Assembly (NCBI GenBank): GCA_027484825.1
Contig: JAIXSE010000021.1
Coordinates: forward strand, 526,913 to 590,912
DNA: 64,000 nt
Source of the DNA: Rubrivivax sp.
GTDB lineage: Bacteria > Pseudomonadota > Gammaproteobacteria > Burkholderiales > Burkholderiaceae_C
Direction of reading: 5' to 3'
Made by a program: the position numbers and the translations under genes. Every line of letters begins with the position of its first letter. Positions within the stretch are counted from its first letter, which is position 1. The notes below the pieces were generated by a model. That model was not told the origin of the DNA. It saw only the letters and a list, made by a program, of their open reading frames with translations, and made no database searches. Shown one piece after another: positions 17,408-23,784 of the stretch.

Positions 17408-18142
17408 ATGGCACCCATGAATTTCAAGACGCTTTCGACCCCCGACGTCACACGGCTGGCGGCTCTGCCGCTGGACCATGAATGGGAGAACGTCATTGCC
17501 GACGGCTTTCTGGCGGCCTCTGATGAAGAGCATCCGAGGTTGTGGAATGCGCTGGACCCCGTCAATATTCACGGCCTGTCTGATGTGGTGGTGGCCTCCG
17601 TGGAGCGGTGCGTGGCGCGGCTCAGTGCCCACGTCAACACGGACGATGCGATGCTGAGGCTGCAGTCCGCCTGGGCGGCGACGGTGGACCAGCGCTATTC
17701 CCATCTGTCGCAGGCCAATCCCACACCCCCAGCCCAGGGAGACGTGTGGACGCGGCCCGAATGGTTTTTGCGGGCGATGCTGCATTACCTGCACTTTTTC
17801 CTGGAGCGGGGGAGAACCGTCAAGGTGCGGCAGTTGGCCGTCACCGCACTGCTGACCGCGGAACATCTGTGCGGGCGGGATGTGGACTTCGACCGATGGC
17901 TGAAGGACCTGCTGCAGACCAAGACCCGCACTTCACCGCGACGCAGCGATGAAGTGGACAGCAAATCCAAAGACGATAGCCTAGCGACCGCCGCCGAGCT
18001 GACCGCGCCGGACCGGGCCGATCGACTGGCCGGGCTGGACCCCGCGACGAATCCGTATCTGACCGCAGCGTCGGCCTTGGCCGCGCAAGGCTCTGGCGGC
18101 TCGCTCGATCCATCAACGACATCAACGCCATCAACGCCCTGA
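17408..18142 (+). CDS. Unknown protein downstream of deaminase toxin, immunity candidate 1
   Basis: 244 residues, no signal peptide or membrane helix, mostly helical with many Trp and His residues (WENVIADGF, WAATVDQRY, WFLRAMLHYLHFFLERG). A low-complexity Ser/Thr/Asp-rich tail begins near 175. It shares a pattern with the next protein (W-A/C-A-T-x-D-x-R-Y, then a P/N-x-x-W-F motif, then NPYL/NPFL near the end), so the two are tandem diverged paralogues. A cytoplasmic protein encoded 12 bases after a toxin gene is a natural immunity candidate, but no family is recognised and it could be another T6SS accessory protein. An internal ATG at 17417 is also possible as the start. Confidence 0.6.
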   Translation: MAPMNFKTLSTPDVTRLAALPLDHEWENVIADGFLAASDEEHPRLWNALDPVNIHGLSDVVVASVERCVARLSAHVNTDDAMLRLQSAWAATVDQRYSHLSQANPTPPAQGDVWTRPEWFLRAMLHYLHFFLERGRTVKVRQLAVTALLTAEHLCGRDVDFDRWLKDLLQTKTRTSPRRSDEVDSKSKDDSLATAAELTAPDRADRLAGLDPATNPYLTAASALAAQGSGGSLDPSTTSTPSTP

Positions 18143-18148
18143 GCGCCC

Positions 18149-18886
18149 ATGCTTCACCAGCCGCCCTGGGTCCGTGTGGAGGACCCCCTCTCCCTTCAGT
18201 TCGCCTGGGACGACGCGGACGGAGGCGCCCTTCATCTGGGTTCTGACGAGGAGGCGGCGGAAGTGGTCCGCGTGTCGCTGCATCTGGAGCACCGGGCCCG
18301 CATGGCCCTTGGCATCGCCTTGGCGGAGTGGATCGTGTGGCGATTCAAGGCATTGCGCGACGACGATGTGCCCGCGTCTTTCATCGAAGCTGCCTGGTGT
18401 GCCACCGCCGATCCGCGCTATCTGCGCTTCTTCGTGCTGACGCGCGAGGACTGGATGGGGCCGGTCAATGGACCGCTGTGGTTCGCGATCACCCGGCTGC
18501 GCCAGGCCCTGTCCGTGGGCGTGGATTTTCCGAGGGACTTGCTGGACGCGCTGGCTTTCCTCACCCGTCTGGCGCTTTACGTGCAGCCCACGCGCGAGCC
18601 CTTGCGAGCCTGGTTCAGGCCGGTGCTGGACCGGCTTCGCCGCGAGTTCCCCAAGACACCGGAAGACCCGCTGGCGGACCTGTTCGCCAGGGATCCATCC
18701 TCCCGGATGGGTCCGCTGGTGTCCCGCGAGGTCTTTGACCCGGCGGCGAGCCTCCCGCCGGATGCAGGCCGAAGCTTTCTGCAGCAGGTGCTGGCGATGG
18801 CGAGTCAGGAACAGAACCCGTTCCTGGCAACGCCGGATGACCTGGCCGACACGCGGTTTTCGGGCACGCCTTACCGGGTGCCGTGA
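18149..18886 (+). CDS. Unknown protein, paralogue of the preceding gene, immunity candidate 2
   Basis: 245 residues, soluble, helical and acidic. The centre (AAWCATADPRYLRFF, PLWFAITRLRQAL) aligns by eye with AAWAATVDQRY and EWFLRAMLHYL of the protein at 17408-18142, and both carry an NP-aromatic/Phe-L motif close to the C-terminus. It ends the T6SS-like operon, seven bases after its neighbour. Two related proteins after one toxin suggest immunity duplication or a structural pair. No known family is recognised. The following intergenic region contains the PIP-type promoter of an unrelated gene, so transcription probably changes here. Confidence 0.6.
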   Translation: MLHQPPWVRVEDPLSLQFAWDDADGGALHLGSDEEAAEVVRVSLHLEHRARMALGIALAEWIVWRFKALRDDDVPASFIEAAWCATADPRYLRFFVLTREDWMGPVNGPLWFAITRLRQALSVGVDFPRDLLDALAFLTRLALYVQPTREPLRAWFRPVLDRLRREFPKTPEDPLADLFARDPSSRMGPLVSREVFDPAASLPPDAGRSFLQQVLAMASQEQNPFLATPDDLADTRFSGTPYRVP

Positions 18887-18970
18887 CTGCGTGACCGGGG
18901 ATCCTCCACAGGGTTTCCCACGTTTCGATGGAAGCAGGGTAGGGCGCGGTCGCGGGGGCTGGGCATCGCT

Positions 18971-19032
18971 TTCGCATGTTGGTGAACGCCTTCGGGTGTC
19001 GTCGTGGCTGGCCCATCCCCAGCTTCTACCGT
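18971..19032 (+). promoter_or_regulatory. hrpII/PIP-box promoter (TTCG-N16-TTCG with spaced -10)
   Basis: TTCG at 18971-18974 and TTCG at 18991-18994 are separated by exactly 16 bases (TTCGC-N15-TTCGG). After 32 bases a TACCGT at 19027-19032 fits the YANNNT -10 of HrpB/HrpX-regulated promoters. The ATG of the next gene follows at 19061 with an AAGGAG ribosome-binding site at 19045-19050. Known from Ralstonia and Xanthomonas, this arrangement marks type III secretion effector genes. Confidence 0.7.
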
Positions 19033-19060
19033 GGCCGAACACCGAAGGAGTTGTCAGGTC

Positions 19061-20113
19061 ATGCAATCGTCAAAGCTACCCACCGTTTCCACGCCGTCGA
19101 TCCACACCGCCCAGGAAAGTGCTGATGCAGCGACCGCATCATCACCATCTGCACAACCCGCGAGGCTCCCCGCCAGTGGCGTGGCGGCGTTGATTCAACA
19201 ATTTAACGGGGGCGTTGGTTCTCCGCCCAGCAATTCGGCCGCACGAACAAACACACGTCCCCGCCAGCCATTGCCGGCCACGCTGGGAAGACAGTCTTCC
19301 GTGTTGCAGTCACCGGACCGGCAGACCTTGACGCCACCCGTTCGGCAGCCGTTGCAGGCGGCGGCGCAGCCAAGCTCGCAGCCTGCAGTCACTCCTACGG
19401 CACAGCCGTTAATCTCTGCGGTGGCAGCGCAGCCAGCGGCCGCTCAGCCAGCGGCCGCTCAGCCATCCACGGGCAGCGTTCCATTGCCCACGTCTCTGCA
19501 TGTGGACATGAAGGATGCGGGCAGCGAGAAGCTCTGGGTCTGCCCGCAAGGCTCGTCGGTCGGCTGGCTGCAGCCTCATGCTTCCACCAACCCGGCGGTG
19601 ATGGACCGGGAGCGTGCCACCATCAAGAAGCTGGCCGGGATGGGCTTCCCCGTGGCCAAGGTCATCGAAGGGCCGCCGCCCACCTCGATCACCAACGGCA
19701 CGACGAATGTGCCGGTCGCCTCCGGCATGTGGATGGAGAAGGTGGAGAGCCTGGGCAGTGGCAAGCCCAAGCTGATGGGCGGCCGGTTCGCAGGCGAGAA
19801 GGCAACGAACCTGGTCAAGAAGCTGCAGGCTGAGGGCGTGGACCTGGGGGCTCTACGCAAGAATCTCCAGTCCCTGCATGGCAATGCCGATGAGCTTTGC
19901 AAGCATGTGGGCGAGCTGGATCTCTATTTCGGAAGGGACGGCCAGGTGAAGCTGCTGGACGTGGCGCCGGACCATACGGGAGCCGTCATTGCGGACGATT
20001 CGGAAGCCGTGAAGCAGGTCAAGACGGGAATGGATCGCATGATGGCGGCCATCGATCAGTTGGTTCCCGCGGCGGCGCCTGGCCACACTGGCAGAGTTGC
20101 GAATGCAGGTTGA
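19061..20113 (+). CDS. Candidate type III effector with possible kinase-like domain
   Basis: 350 residues from the ATG at 19061, set by an AAGGAG ten bases upstream; the frame is open to 19004 but that region holds the promoter. Residues 1-145 are Ser/Ala/Pro/Gln/Thr-rich and probably disordered, as in type III secretion signals, with an imperfect A-A-A-Q-P repeat at about 122-136. From about 150 there is a folded domain with LWVCPQGSSVGWLQP, DRERATIKKLAGMGFPVAKVIEG, a MWMEKVES segment like a kinase hinge, and GELDLYFGRDGQVKLLDVAPDHTG, where L-L-D-V-A could stand for the DFG metal-binding Asp (D300). I infer a minimal kinase-like fold with low confidence; no named family is recognised. The PIP-type promoter directly upstream is the best clue to function. 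Confidence 0.6.
   Translation: MQSSKLPTVSTPSIHTAQESADAATASSPSAQPARLPASGVAALIQQFNGGVGSPPSNSAARTNTRPRQPLPATLGRQSSVLQSPDRQTLTPPVRQPLQAAAQPSSQPAVTPTAQPLISAVAAQPAAAQPAAAQPSTGSVPLPTSLHVDMKDAGSEKLWVCPQGSSVGWLQPHASTNPAVMDRERATIKKLAGMGFPVAKVIEGPPPTSITNGTTNVPVASGMWMEKVESLGSGKPKLMGGRFAGEKATNLVKKLQAEGVDLGALRKNLQSLHGNADELCKHVGELDLYFGRDGQVKLLDVAPDHTGAVIADDSEAVKQVKTGMDRMMAAIDQLVPAAAPGHTGRVANAG
19432..19465 (+). repeat. 15-bp tandem repeat in effector linker
   Basis: GCCAGCGGCCGCTCA occurs twice in direct succession (19432-19446, 19447-19461) plus the first four bases of a third copy. It encodes the repeated A-A-A-Q-P stretch of the disordered linker, so unit number could vary without a frameshift. Confidence 0.9.
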
Positions 20114-20305
20114 CCGGTGGGCGCCGAGAAGGGCGCCTCGGGGGTGAACTTTCGAGGTGGTCGTCACTCCGTGGCAGCAACTGCTGGCTACCAGCTTGGG
20201 GTGGCGATGCTGCGTGAGGGGCTGCTGTGGTGGGTTCAACGCCTGGCGTTCTGATCCCGACTCCGGCGGAGGGCCTGCAGTCGCTTCACGGATCGATGAG
20301 GCTGG

Positions 20306-21073
20306 TCACGCGCAGAAGCTGGTGAAAACGACCTCGTCGGCCAGCCATTGGAAAGACACGTCAATGGTGCATCCGGCGCGCCATTCATCGGCCAAAGACT
20401 CAGTGAGTTCAAGCCGGAGGACTCGAGGGCGCTCGCGGAACTCGACCACCCGCGCCGCTTCGAAACCAAAGAAGCGCCCGACCTGCCGGAAGGCCGCCTT
20501 GTAGAAGCTCTCCTTGGCGGAGAAGGCCAAGGTGGCCAGTTGTGCGGTGGACAGTTCCTGTGCGGATTGGGCCAGACGTTTGAGCTCGTTGGCGTCGAGT
20601 GCCACGGCCAGCAGTGCATCGAGGCTCTGTGGCGTGACCACCCGCTCGATGTCAATGCCAAGGCACTGGAGGTCCCGCGCCGGGGCGACAGCCGCTGCCG
20701 CATATCCGTGGCAATGCGTGAGGCTTCCGACCACGCCGGGGGGCCACACCGGTTCCCGTGACGTGCCGATGCCGACGTCGAATCCAGTGACACCGCATTG
20801 CACCAGCGCCTCGCGCGCCGCCCATCGTCCGAAGAAAAATTCTGCCTGCCGCTTCGGCACGCTCCGTCCGATGGAGGCGGGCATGCCGATGTGCTCCTGA
20901 GCGAACCAGAGGGGATCAAAGGGCGCGTCCTCCAGCGTCAGCACACAGGACTTGACGAAGGGCAGCGCCGGATGAAACGGGAGCTGGGCAGCATGCCGTA
21001 TGACGGTGCGGGCCTGGGAAGGCGAATGATCGACAGCCCTGGGTGGGTCAGCACGCTGGTCGAGAGAAGACAT
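20306..21073 (-). CDS. 4'-phosphopantetheinyl transferase (EntD/Sfp-like)
   Basis: A 255-residue Sfp/EntD-type enzyme that transfers phosphopantetheine from CoA onto the serine of carrier-protein domains. Family motifs are in place: FFFGRWAAREAL (about 79-90), VVGSLTHCHGYAAAAV (114-129), the metal-binding GIDIERV (139-145, with D140/E142-type acidic residues) and FSAKESFYKA (184-193). It should activate the five PCPs, the FAAL-linked ACP and the PKS ACP of the siderophore synthetases encoded from 24804. It is transcribed away from the sigma-factor gene and none of the locus-type sigma promoters precedes it, so its expression may be separate. It converges on the effector gene ending at 20113; the 190 bases between hold no gene. 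Confidence 0.93.
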   Translation of the reverse strand: MSSLDQRADPPRAVDHSPSQARTVIRHAAQLPFHPALPFVKSCVLTLEDAPFDPLWFAQEHIGMPASIGRSVPKRQAEFFFGRWAAREALVQCGVTGFDVGIGTSREPVWPPGVVGSLTHCHGYAAAAVAPARDLQCLGIDIERVVTPQSLDALLAVALDANELKRLAQSAQELSTAQLATLAFSAKESFYKAAFRQVGRFFGFEAARVVEFRERPRVLRLELTESLADEWRAGCTIDVSFQWLADEVVFTSFCA

Positions 21074-21437
21074 GGGTCAATCGGTCGTCTGAGGCGAATC
21101 GAACGGAGATCGGGCGGAGATCGAGCAGGAATCCACTGCGACTGAATCGGAAACCGACGGAGAGGTCGTCGCACAGCAGGGTGAGTGCCGGAGGATTGGA
21201 CGCGACAGGGCGATGCGCATCCCGGGCGATGCTAAGCGATGCTGCCGCGTGCGTATGGGCTTGTGTCTCACGGCCGTTGAAGATCCATCCCAGCCCCTTC
21301 AGTCATTGCATGTGTAGCGCATGCGCTCGCCTGGGGCATGCGGCCCTGGCGCTTGGCGGGGCGGGGCGCTGATGACGGTCACCGTATTAACCCTGCATCA
21401 CTGAAGTTAAAGGCGCTCTGAAGCCCGAACTCTGCTA
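21074..21437. other. Intergenic region between phosphopantetheinyl transferase and sigma-factor genes
   Basis: This divergent gap contains no convincing gene on either strand. It should carry the promoters of both genes. No Shine-Dalgarno sequence is visible upstream of the transferase ATG. The Fur box is annotated separately at its right end. Confidence 0.6.
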
Positions 21438-21440
21438 CAT

Positions 21441-21459
21441 AATGAGAATGATTCCTATT
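21441..21459 (+). promoter_or_regulatory. Fur box upstream of ECF sigma factor gene
   Basis: AATGAGAATGATTCCTATT matches the symmetrical Fur-box form AATGAGAATGATTCTCATT at 17 of 19 positions by hand count. It overlaps a -10-like CATAAT (21438-21443), 41 bases before the sigma-factor ATG. Fur-Fe would block the promoter, so the sigma factor should be made only under iron starvation. Confidence 0.85.
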
Positions 21460-21499
21460 AGGCAGAGAAAAAGCGGGAATCAATGAAGGGACTTCAGGG

Positions 21500-22045
21500 A
21501 TGTCTTACCCAGACGACAAGGGGGTAGAGGTGGCAGCGGAGACCTGCGATCTCACCGAAATCTTTGTGACGCACCGGTCGCGCCTGCGCCGGATTGCGCT
21601 TGCGATTGTCCAGAACGCGCAGGGGGCGGACGATGTGCTGCAGGATGCCTATCTCAAGCTGCTGAGCGCCCAGACCGCTTTGGTGGTCCACCAGCCGCTG
21701 GCCTACTGTGGACAGATCGTGCGGAACATGGCGAGAGACCTCCTGCGCCGCCAGTCCTTCGAGGCGGGACTTCTCGGCGAAGAAGAGGAGGGGCAGTACG
21801 CCCAGGCCCCCGATGGTCAGCCGGAACTGCACGCCATGCGTCGGCAGAACCTGGTCATCCTCCACAAGGCCCTGAACGATGTGCCCACCCGCACCCGCAT
21901 CGCCTACGAGATGTACATCGTGCGCGGCATGACCCAGCGCGATATCAGCAAGGCACTGGCGGTGTCCGTCGGTTTGGTGAATGCGTTGATTGCAGAAGCT
22001 TCGGAAGTACTCCACCGGCACCGCCACTTGATGGCGTGGGATTGA
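21500..22045 (+). CDS. ECF sigma factor (PvdS/FecI-like), siderophore regulator
   Basis: 181 residues with the two ECF sigma regions. Region 2 runs from about 18 to 85 (RRIALAIVQNAQGADDVLQDAYLKLL, with the A-D-D-V-L-Q-D-A-Y core-binding/-10 recognition signature) and region 4 from about 110 to 170 (LHKALNDVPTRTRIAYEMYIVRGMTQRDISKALAVSVGLVNALIAEA, a helix-turn-helix). A Fur box lies directly upstream. Its stop codon TGA forms part of the first of six TGAACA/CGTCT promoter motifs found in this locus, which are the natural targets of this factor. It resembles the iron-starvation sigma factors of pyoverdine and ornibactin-type loci. No full-length FecR anti-sigma partner is encoded; only a stand-alone FecR N-terminal domain follows. 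Confidence 0.93.
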   Translation: MSYPDDKGVEVAAETCDLTEIFVTHRSRLRRIALAIVQNAQGADDVLQDAYLKLLSAQTALVVHQPLAYCGQIVRNMARDLLRRQSFEAGLLGEEEEGQYAQAPDGQPELHAMRRQNLVILHKALNDVPTRTRIAYEMYIVRGMTQRDISKALAVSVGLVNALIAEASEVLHRHRHLMAWD

Positions 22046-22070
22046 ACACAGAGCGCCTGTCAGACGTCTG
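22043..22070 (+). promoter_or_regulatory. ECF-type promoter A (TGAAC-N17-CGTCTG)
   Basis: TGAAC at 22043-22047 (its TGA is the sigma gene's stop codon) and CGTCTG at 22065-22070, 17 bases apart. It is the first of six motif copies in the locus and should drive the small ORF and the FecR-like gene. Confidence 0.7.
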
Positions 22071-22127
22071 GGATGCGGGGCGAGCCAGTGGGGTGCAGCG
22101 CTCATCAGCAACGGGGAGCGGCGACCG

Positions 22128-22286
22128 ATGGGCAAGGCTTGGCTGCAGGTACCATCACACGATCCTGACACCGGAATTTCCGACTCTGTGAGCTCCTTCC
22201 TTTTCCTCTTGCTTGCTGACCCCTGTGCAGAGGCCATGGGCGCCTGCGCCGCCGTCAGCGTGGCAGTACCGGAGTCACACCCATGA
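22128..22286 (+). CDS. Possible 52-residue small protein coupled to FecR-like gene
   Basis: An ATG at 22128 is preceded by GGGGAG (22113-22118), a good ribosome-binding site at nine bases. The frame ends at a TGA (22284-22286) that overlaps the next gene's ATG in the ATGA form. The peptide has a Ser-rich middle, a hydrophobic stretch (SFLFLLLADP, residues 24-33) and three cysteines/alanine-rich residues after it. Third-position GC is lower than in neighbouring genes. The arrangement suggests a translated leader or small regulator between sigma factor and anti-sigma-like protein; no family is recognised. Confidence 0.45.
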   Translation: MGKAWLQVPSHDPDTGISDSVSSFLFLLLADPCAEAMGACAAVSVAVPESHP

Positions 22287-22564
22287 CCGACGATCTCGTC
22301 TGGCACGCCGCCTGGCAATGGCGGCAGCGGGAGCAGGACGGCCCATGGACCGACGTGGAGCGGGCTGAACTCCAGGCGTGGCTGCAGGCGGACCCCTTGC
22401 ATCAACAGCGCTTCGACGAAGTCTGCCGTGTCTGGGCTGAAGCCAGCCTGGTGCCCACCCGGTTCGTGGACCCGGACCCTGACGCCCCTCTGGATATTGA
22501 GGCGTTGCGCAAAGCCTTCCACGGCACCAGCGGTGCCACTGGGGACGGCGGGGAAGATCGCTGA
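22283..22564 (+). CDS. Stand-alone FecR N-terminal (DUF4880) domain protein
   Basis: 93 residues corresponding only to the cytoplasmic N-terminal domain of FecR-type sigma regulators: W-x-x-A-W-Q-W, a WTDVERAELQAWLQADPLHQQRFDEVCRVW helix pair (DUF4880), and an acidic Pro-rich end. A full FecR has about 320 residues with a membrane helix and periplasmic domain; both are missing here, and nothing similar follows. The protein is cytoplasmic and could modulate the ECF sigma factor encoded just upstream, as anti-sigma or as the pro-sigma-type activator seen for some FecR proteins. Its stop codon TGA forms part of promoter motif F. Translation is probably coupled to the 52-residue ORF. Confidence 0.8.
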   Translation: MTDDLVWHAAWQWRQREQDGPWTDVERAELQAWLQADPLHQQRFDEVCRVWAEASLVPTRFVDPDPDAPLDIEALRKAFHGTSGATGDGGEDR

Positions 22565-22589
22565 ACATTCTCCTCGGCTCATTCGTCTG
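22562..22589 (+). promoter_or_regulatory. ECF-type promoter F (TGAAC-N17-CGTCTG)
   Basis: TGAAC at 22562-22566 (again starting in the preceding stop codon) and CGTCTG at 22584-22589, 17 bases apart. It lies about 140 bases before the MbtH gene and should drive the main biosynthetic operon (22728-51048). No gene is seen between it and 22728. Confidence 0.7.
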
Positions 22590-22727
22590 GTTGAACAGAG
22601 CAGCACGCAAGCGCCCGGCACCTGCCGGTTGACCTCTTGCTGCTGTGCCTGGGAGCCTTTGTCCATCGCTGCCACAGTCCCTGTGGCGCGCTGGAGCTCA
22701 GGCCCCGTCAATCGGCCGGGGAGTGTC

Positions 22728-22985
22728 ATGTCCAGCAGTTGTTTCGATCGCGAAGGCGAAGTCTTCATCGTCCTCATCAATCATGAGGAGCAGTATTCGA
22801 TCTGGCCCGAGTGGAAGGCCATTCCCGGTGGCTGGACCGCCGTGCAAGGCATCAAGGGCGACAAGACGACCGTCACCGACTTCGTGAACCAGGCGTGGAC
22901 GGACATGCGGCCGCTGTCGCTGAGGCAGTGGATGCAAGCGCAGGCCGCGGGCAGCGCAGCGGGCAGTGACACCTCCAACGCGTGA
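22728..22985 (+). CDS. MbtH-like NRPS activator protein
   Basis: 85 residues with the MbtH signature: NHEEQYSIWPEWKAIPGGW (about 18-36), GIKGDK and a DFVNQAWTDMRPLSLRQWM end (51-70), including the conserved Trp residues. MbtH proteins bind adenylation domains and are needed for solubility or activity of many of them. The start ATG at 22728 has GGGGAG nine bases upstream. The upstream open frame is antisense-like noise. It is the first gene of the NRPS operon, overlapping the thioesterase start by GTGA. A short Ala/Ser tail after the core is not conserved in the family. Confidence 0.95.
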   Translation: MSSSCFDREGEVFIVLINHEEQYSIWPEWKAIPGGWTAVQGIKGDKTTVTDFVNQAWTDMRPLSLRQWMQAQAAGSAAGSDTSNA

Positions 22986-23755
22986 CCGCCATGGCTGCGT
23001 CACCGACGGTGAATCTGCTGACGCTGCCCTGCGCAGGCGCCAGTGCTACCATGTATCTGCGGTGGCGGCGAAGCCTGCCCGCAGGCGTGCGGCTGGTCCC
23101 GCTGGAGTTGCCAGGCCGGGGAACCCGTCATGGGGAGCCCTTTGTCGAGGACTTCCAGACGCTTGTTGACCAGCTTGCCGAACGCCATTCGCAGGACCTG
23201 CAAGGACGGTACGTGCTGCTGGGCCATTCGATGGGCGCCGTGCTCGCTCACGGACTGACGCAGGCGCAGCGCCGTGGGAACCGCCCGCTGCCACAAGCCT
23301 TGTTCGTCTGCGGCAGTGCCGCGCCTGCTTTGCGCGACACCACTCGATTCGCAGGGGCGCTGACCGACGAAGCCCTGATCACCGACCTGCGCCGCCAAGG
23401 GGGGACGCCCGAGGAACTGTTCCAAAGCCCGGAACTGCTACGCATGACGCTGGACACGCTCGCAGCCGACTACCGTGTCTGCGCCAGCTACCGGCGCGGC
23501 GTCTCGGCAGTCCCGCCGGGCCCGCTGGGCCCGTTACCCCTGCCCATCCATGCCTTGGGCGGACGTGCCGACGAGATTCCCCCGGCGCATCTCCAGGCCT
23601 GGGCCCACGAAACCACCGCCGGTTTTTCCATGAGCTGGTTTGACGGCGGCCACTTTTTCATTCGCCAGCAAGAGCCCGCGGTGTTGACGGTGCTGGAGCG
23701 GGAGCTCCGGGCGCTGCTCACCCTGCCGGACGTCGCAAGCATTGCCACGGCCTGA
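22982..23755 (+). CDS. Type II thioesterase (NRPS editing)
   Basis: 257 residues if the GTG overlapping the MbtH stop is used; an ATG at 22991 is an equally plausible start. This is an alpha/beta hydrolase of the external thioesterase group: LPCAGASATMY near the N-terminus, LELPGRGTRHGEPF, the nucleophile elbow GHSMGAVLAHGL (Ser83), a GGRADEIPP acid region (Asp about 200) and the catalytic His in GGHFFI (about 226). Such enzymes remove wrong acyl groups or blocked amino acids from carrier domains and thereby rescue stalled synthetases. It sits between MbtH and the hydroxylase in the biosynthetic operon, distinct from the release thioesterase at the end of the last NRPS. Confidence 0.93.
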   Translation: MTAMAASPTVNLLTLPCAGASATMYLRWRRSLPAGVRLVPLELPGRGTRHGEPFVEDFQTLVDQLAERHSQDLQGRYVLLGHSMGAVLAHGLTQAQRRGNRPLPQALFVCGSAAPALRDTTRFAGALTDEALITDLRRQGGTPEELFQSPELLRMTLDTLAADYRVCASYRRGVSAVPPGPLGPLPLPIHALGGRADEIPPAHLQAWAHETTAGFSMSWFDGGHFFIRQQEPAVLTVLERELRALLTLPDVASIATA

Positions 23756-23784
23756 ACGCCTGGCTCTCAACAAGGACGTTTTGC

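Noticed and set aside
16109..17866. 585-residue minus-strand open frame across the T6SS-like genes
   Set aside because: It is antisense to four overlapping plus-strand genes with recognisable domains.
20114..20305. GGCGCC-containing hairpin-like sequence (about 20118-20138) after the effector gene as a possible terminator
   Set aside because: The arms are self-complementary short GC runs and there is no T-tract; not convincing as a Rho-independent terminator.
21083..21090. TCGTCTGA, a -10-like match to the locus promoter, upstream of the sigma gene
   Set aside because: No TGAAC lies 16-17 bases before it, and it lies about 410 bases from the sigma gene start and on the wrong strand for the transferase gene.
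23752..23782. TGAAC at the thioesterase stop codon followed by CGTTTT, resembling the sigma promoter before the hydroxylase gene
   Set aside because: The spacing is 19 bases and the -10 is CGTTTT rather than CGTCT, so it falls outside the six-site pattern.
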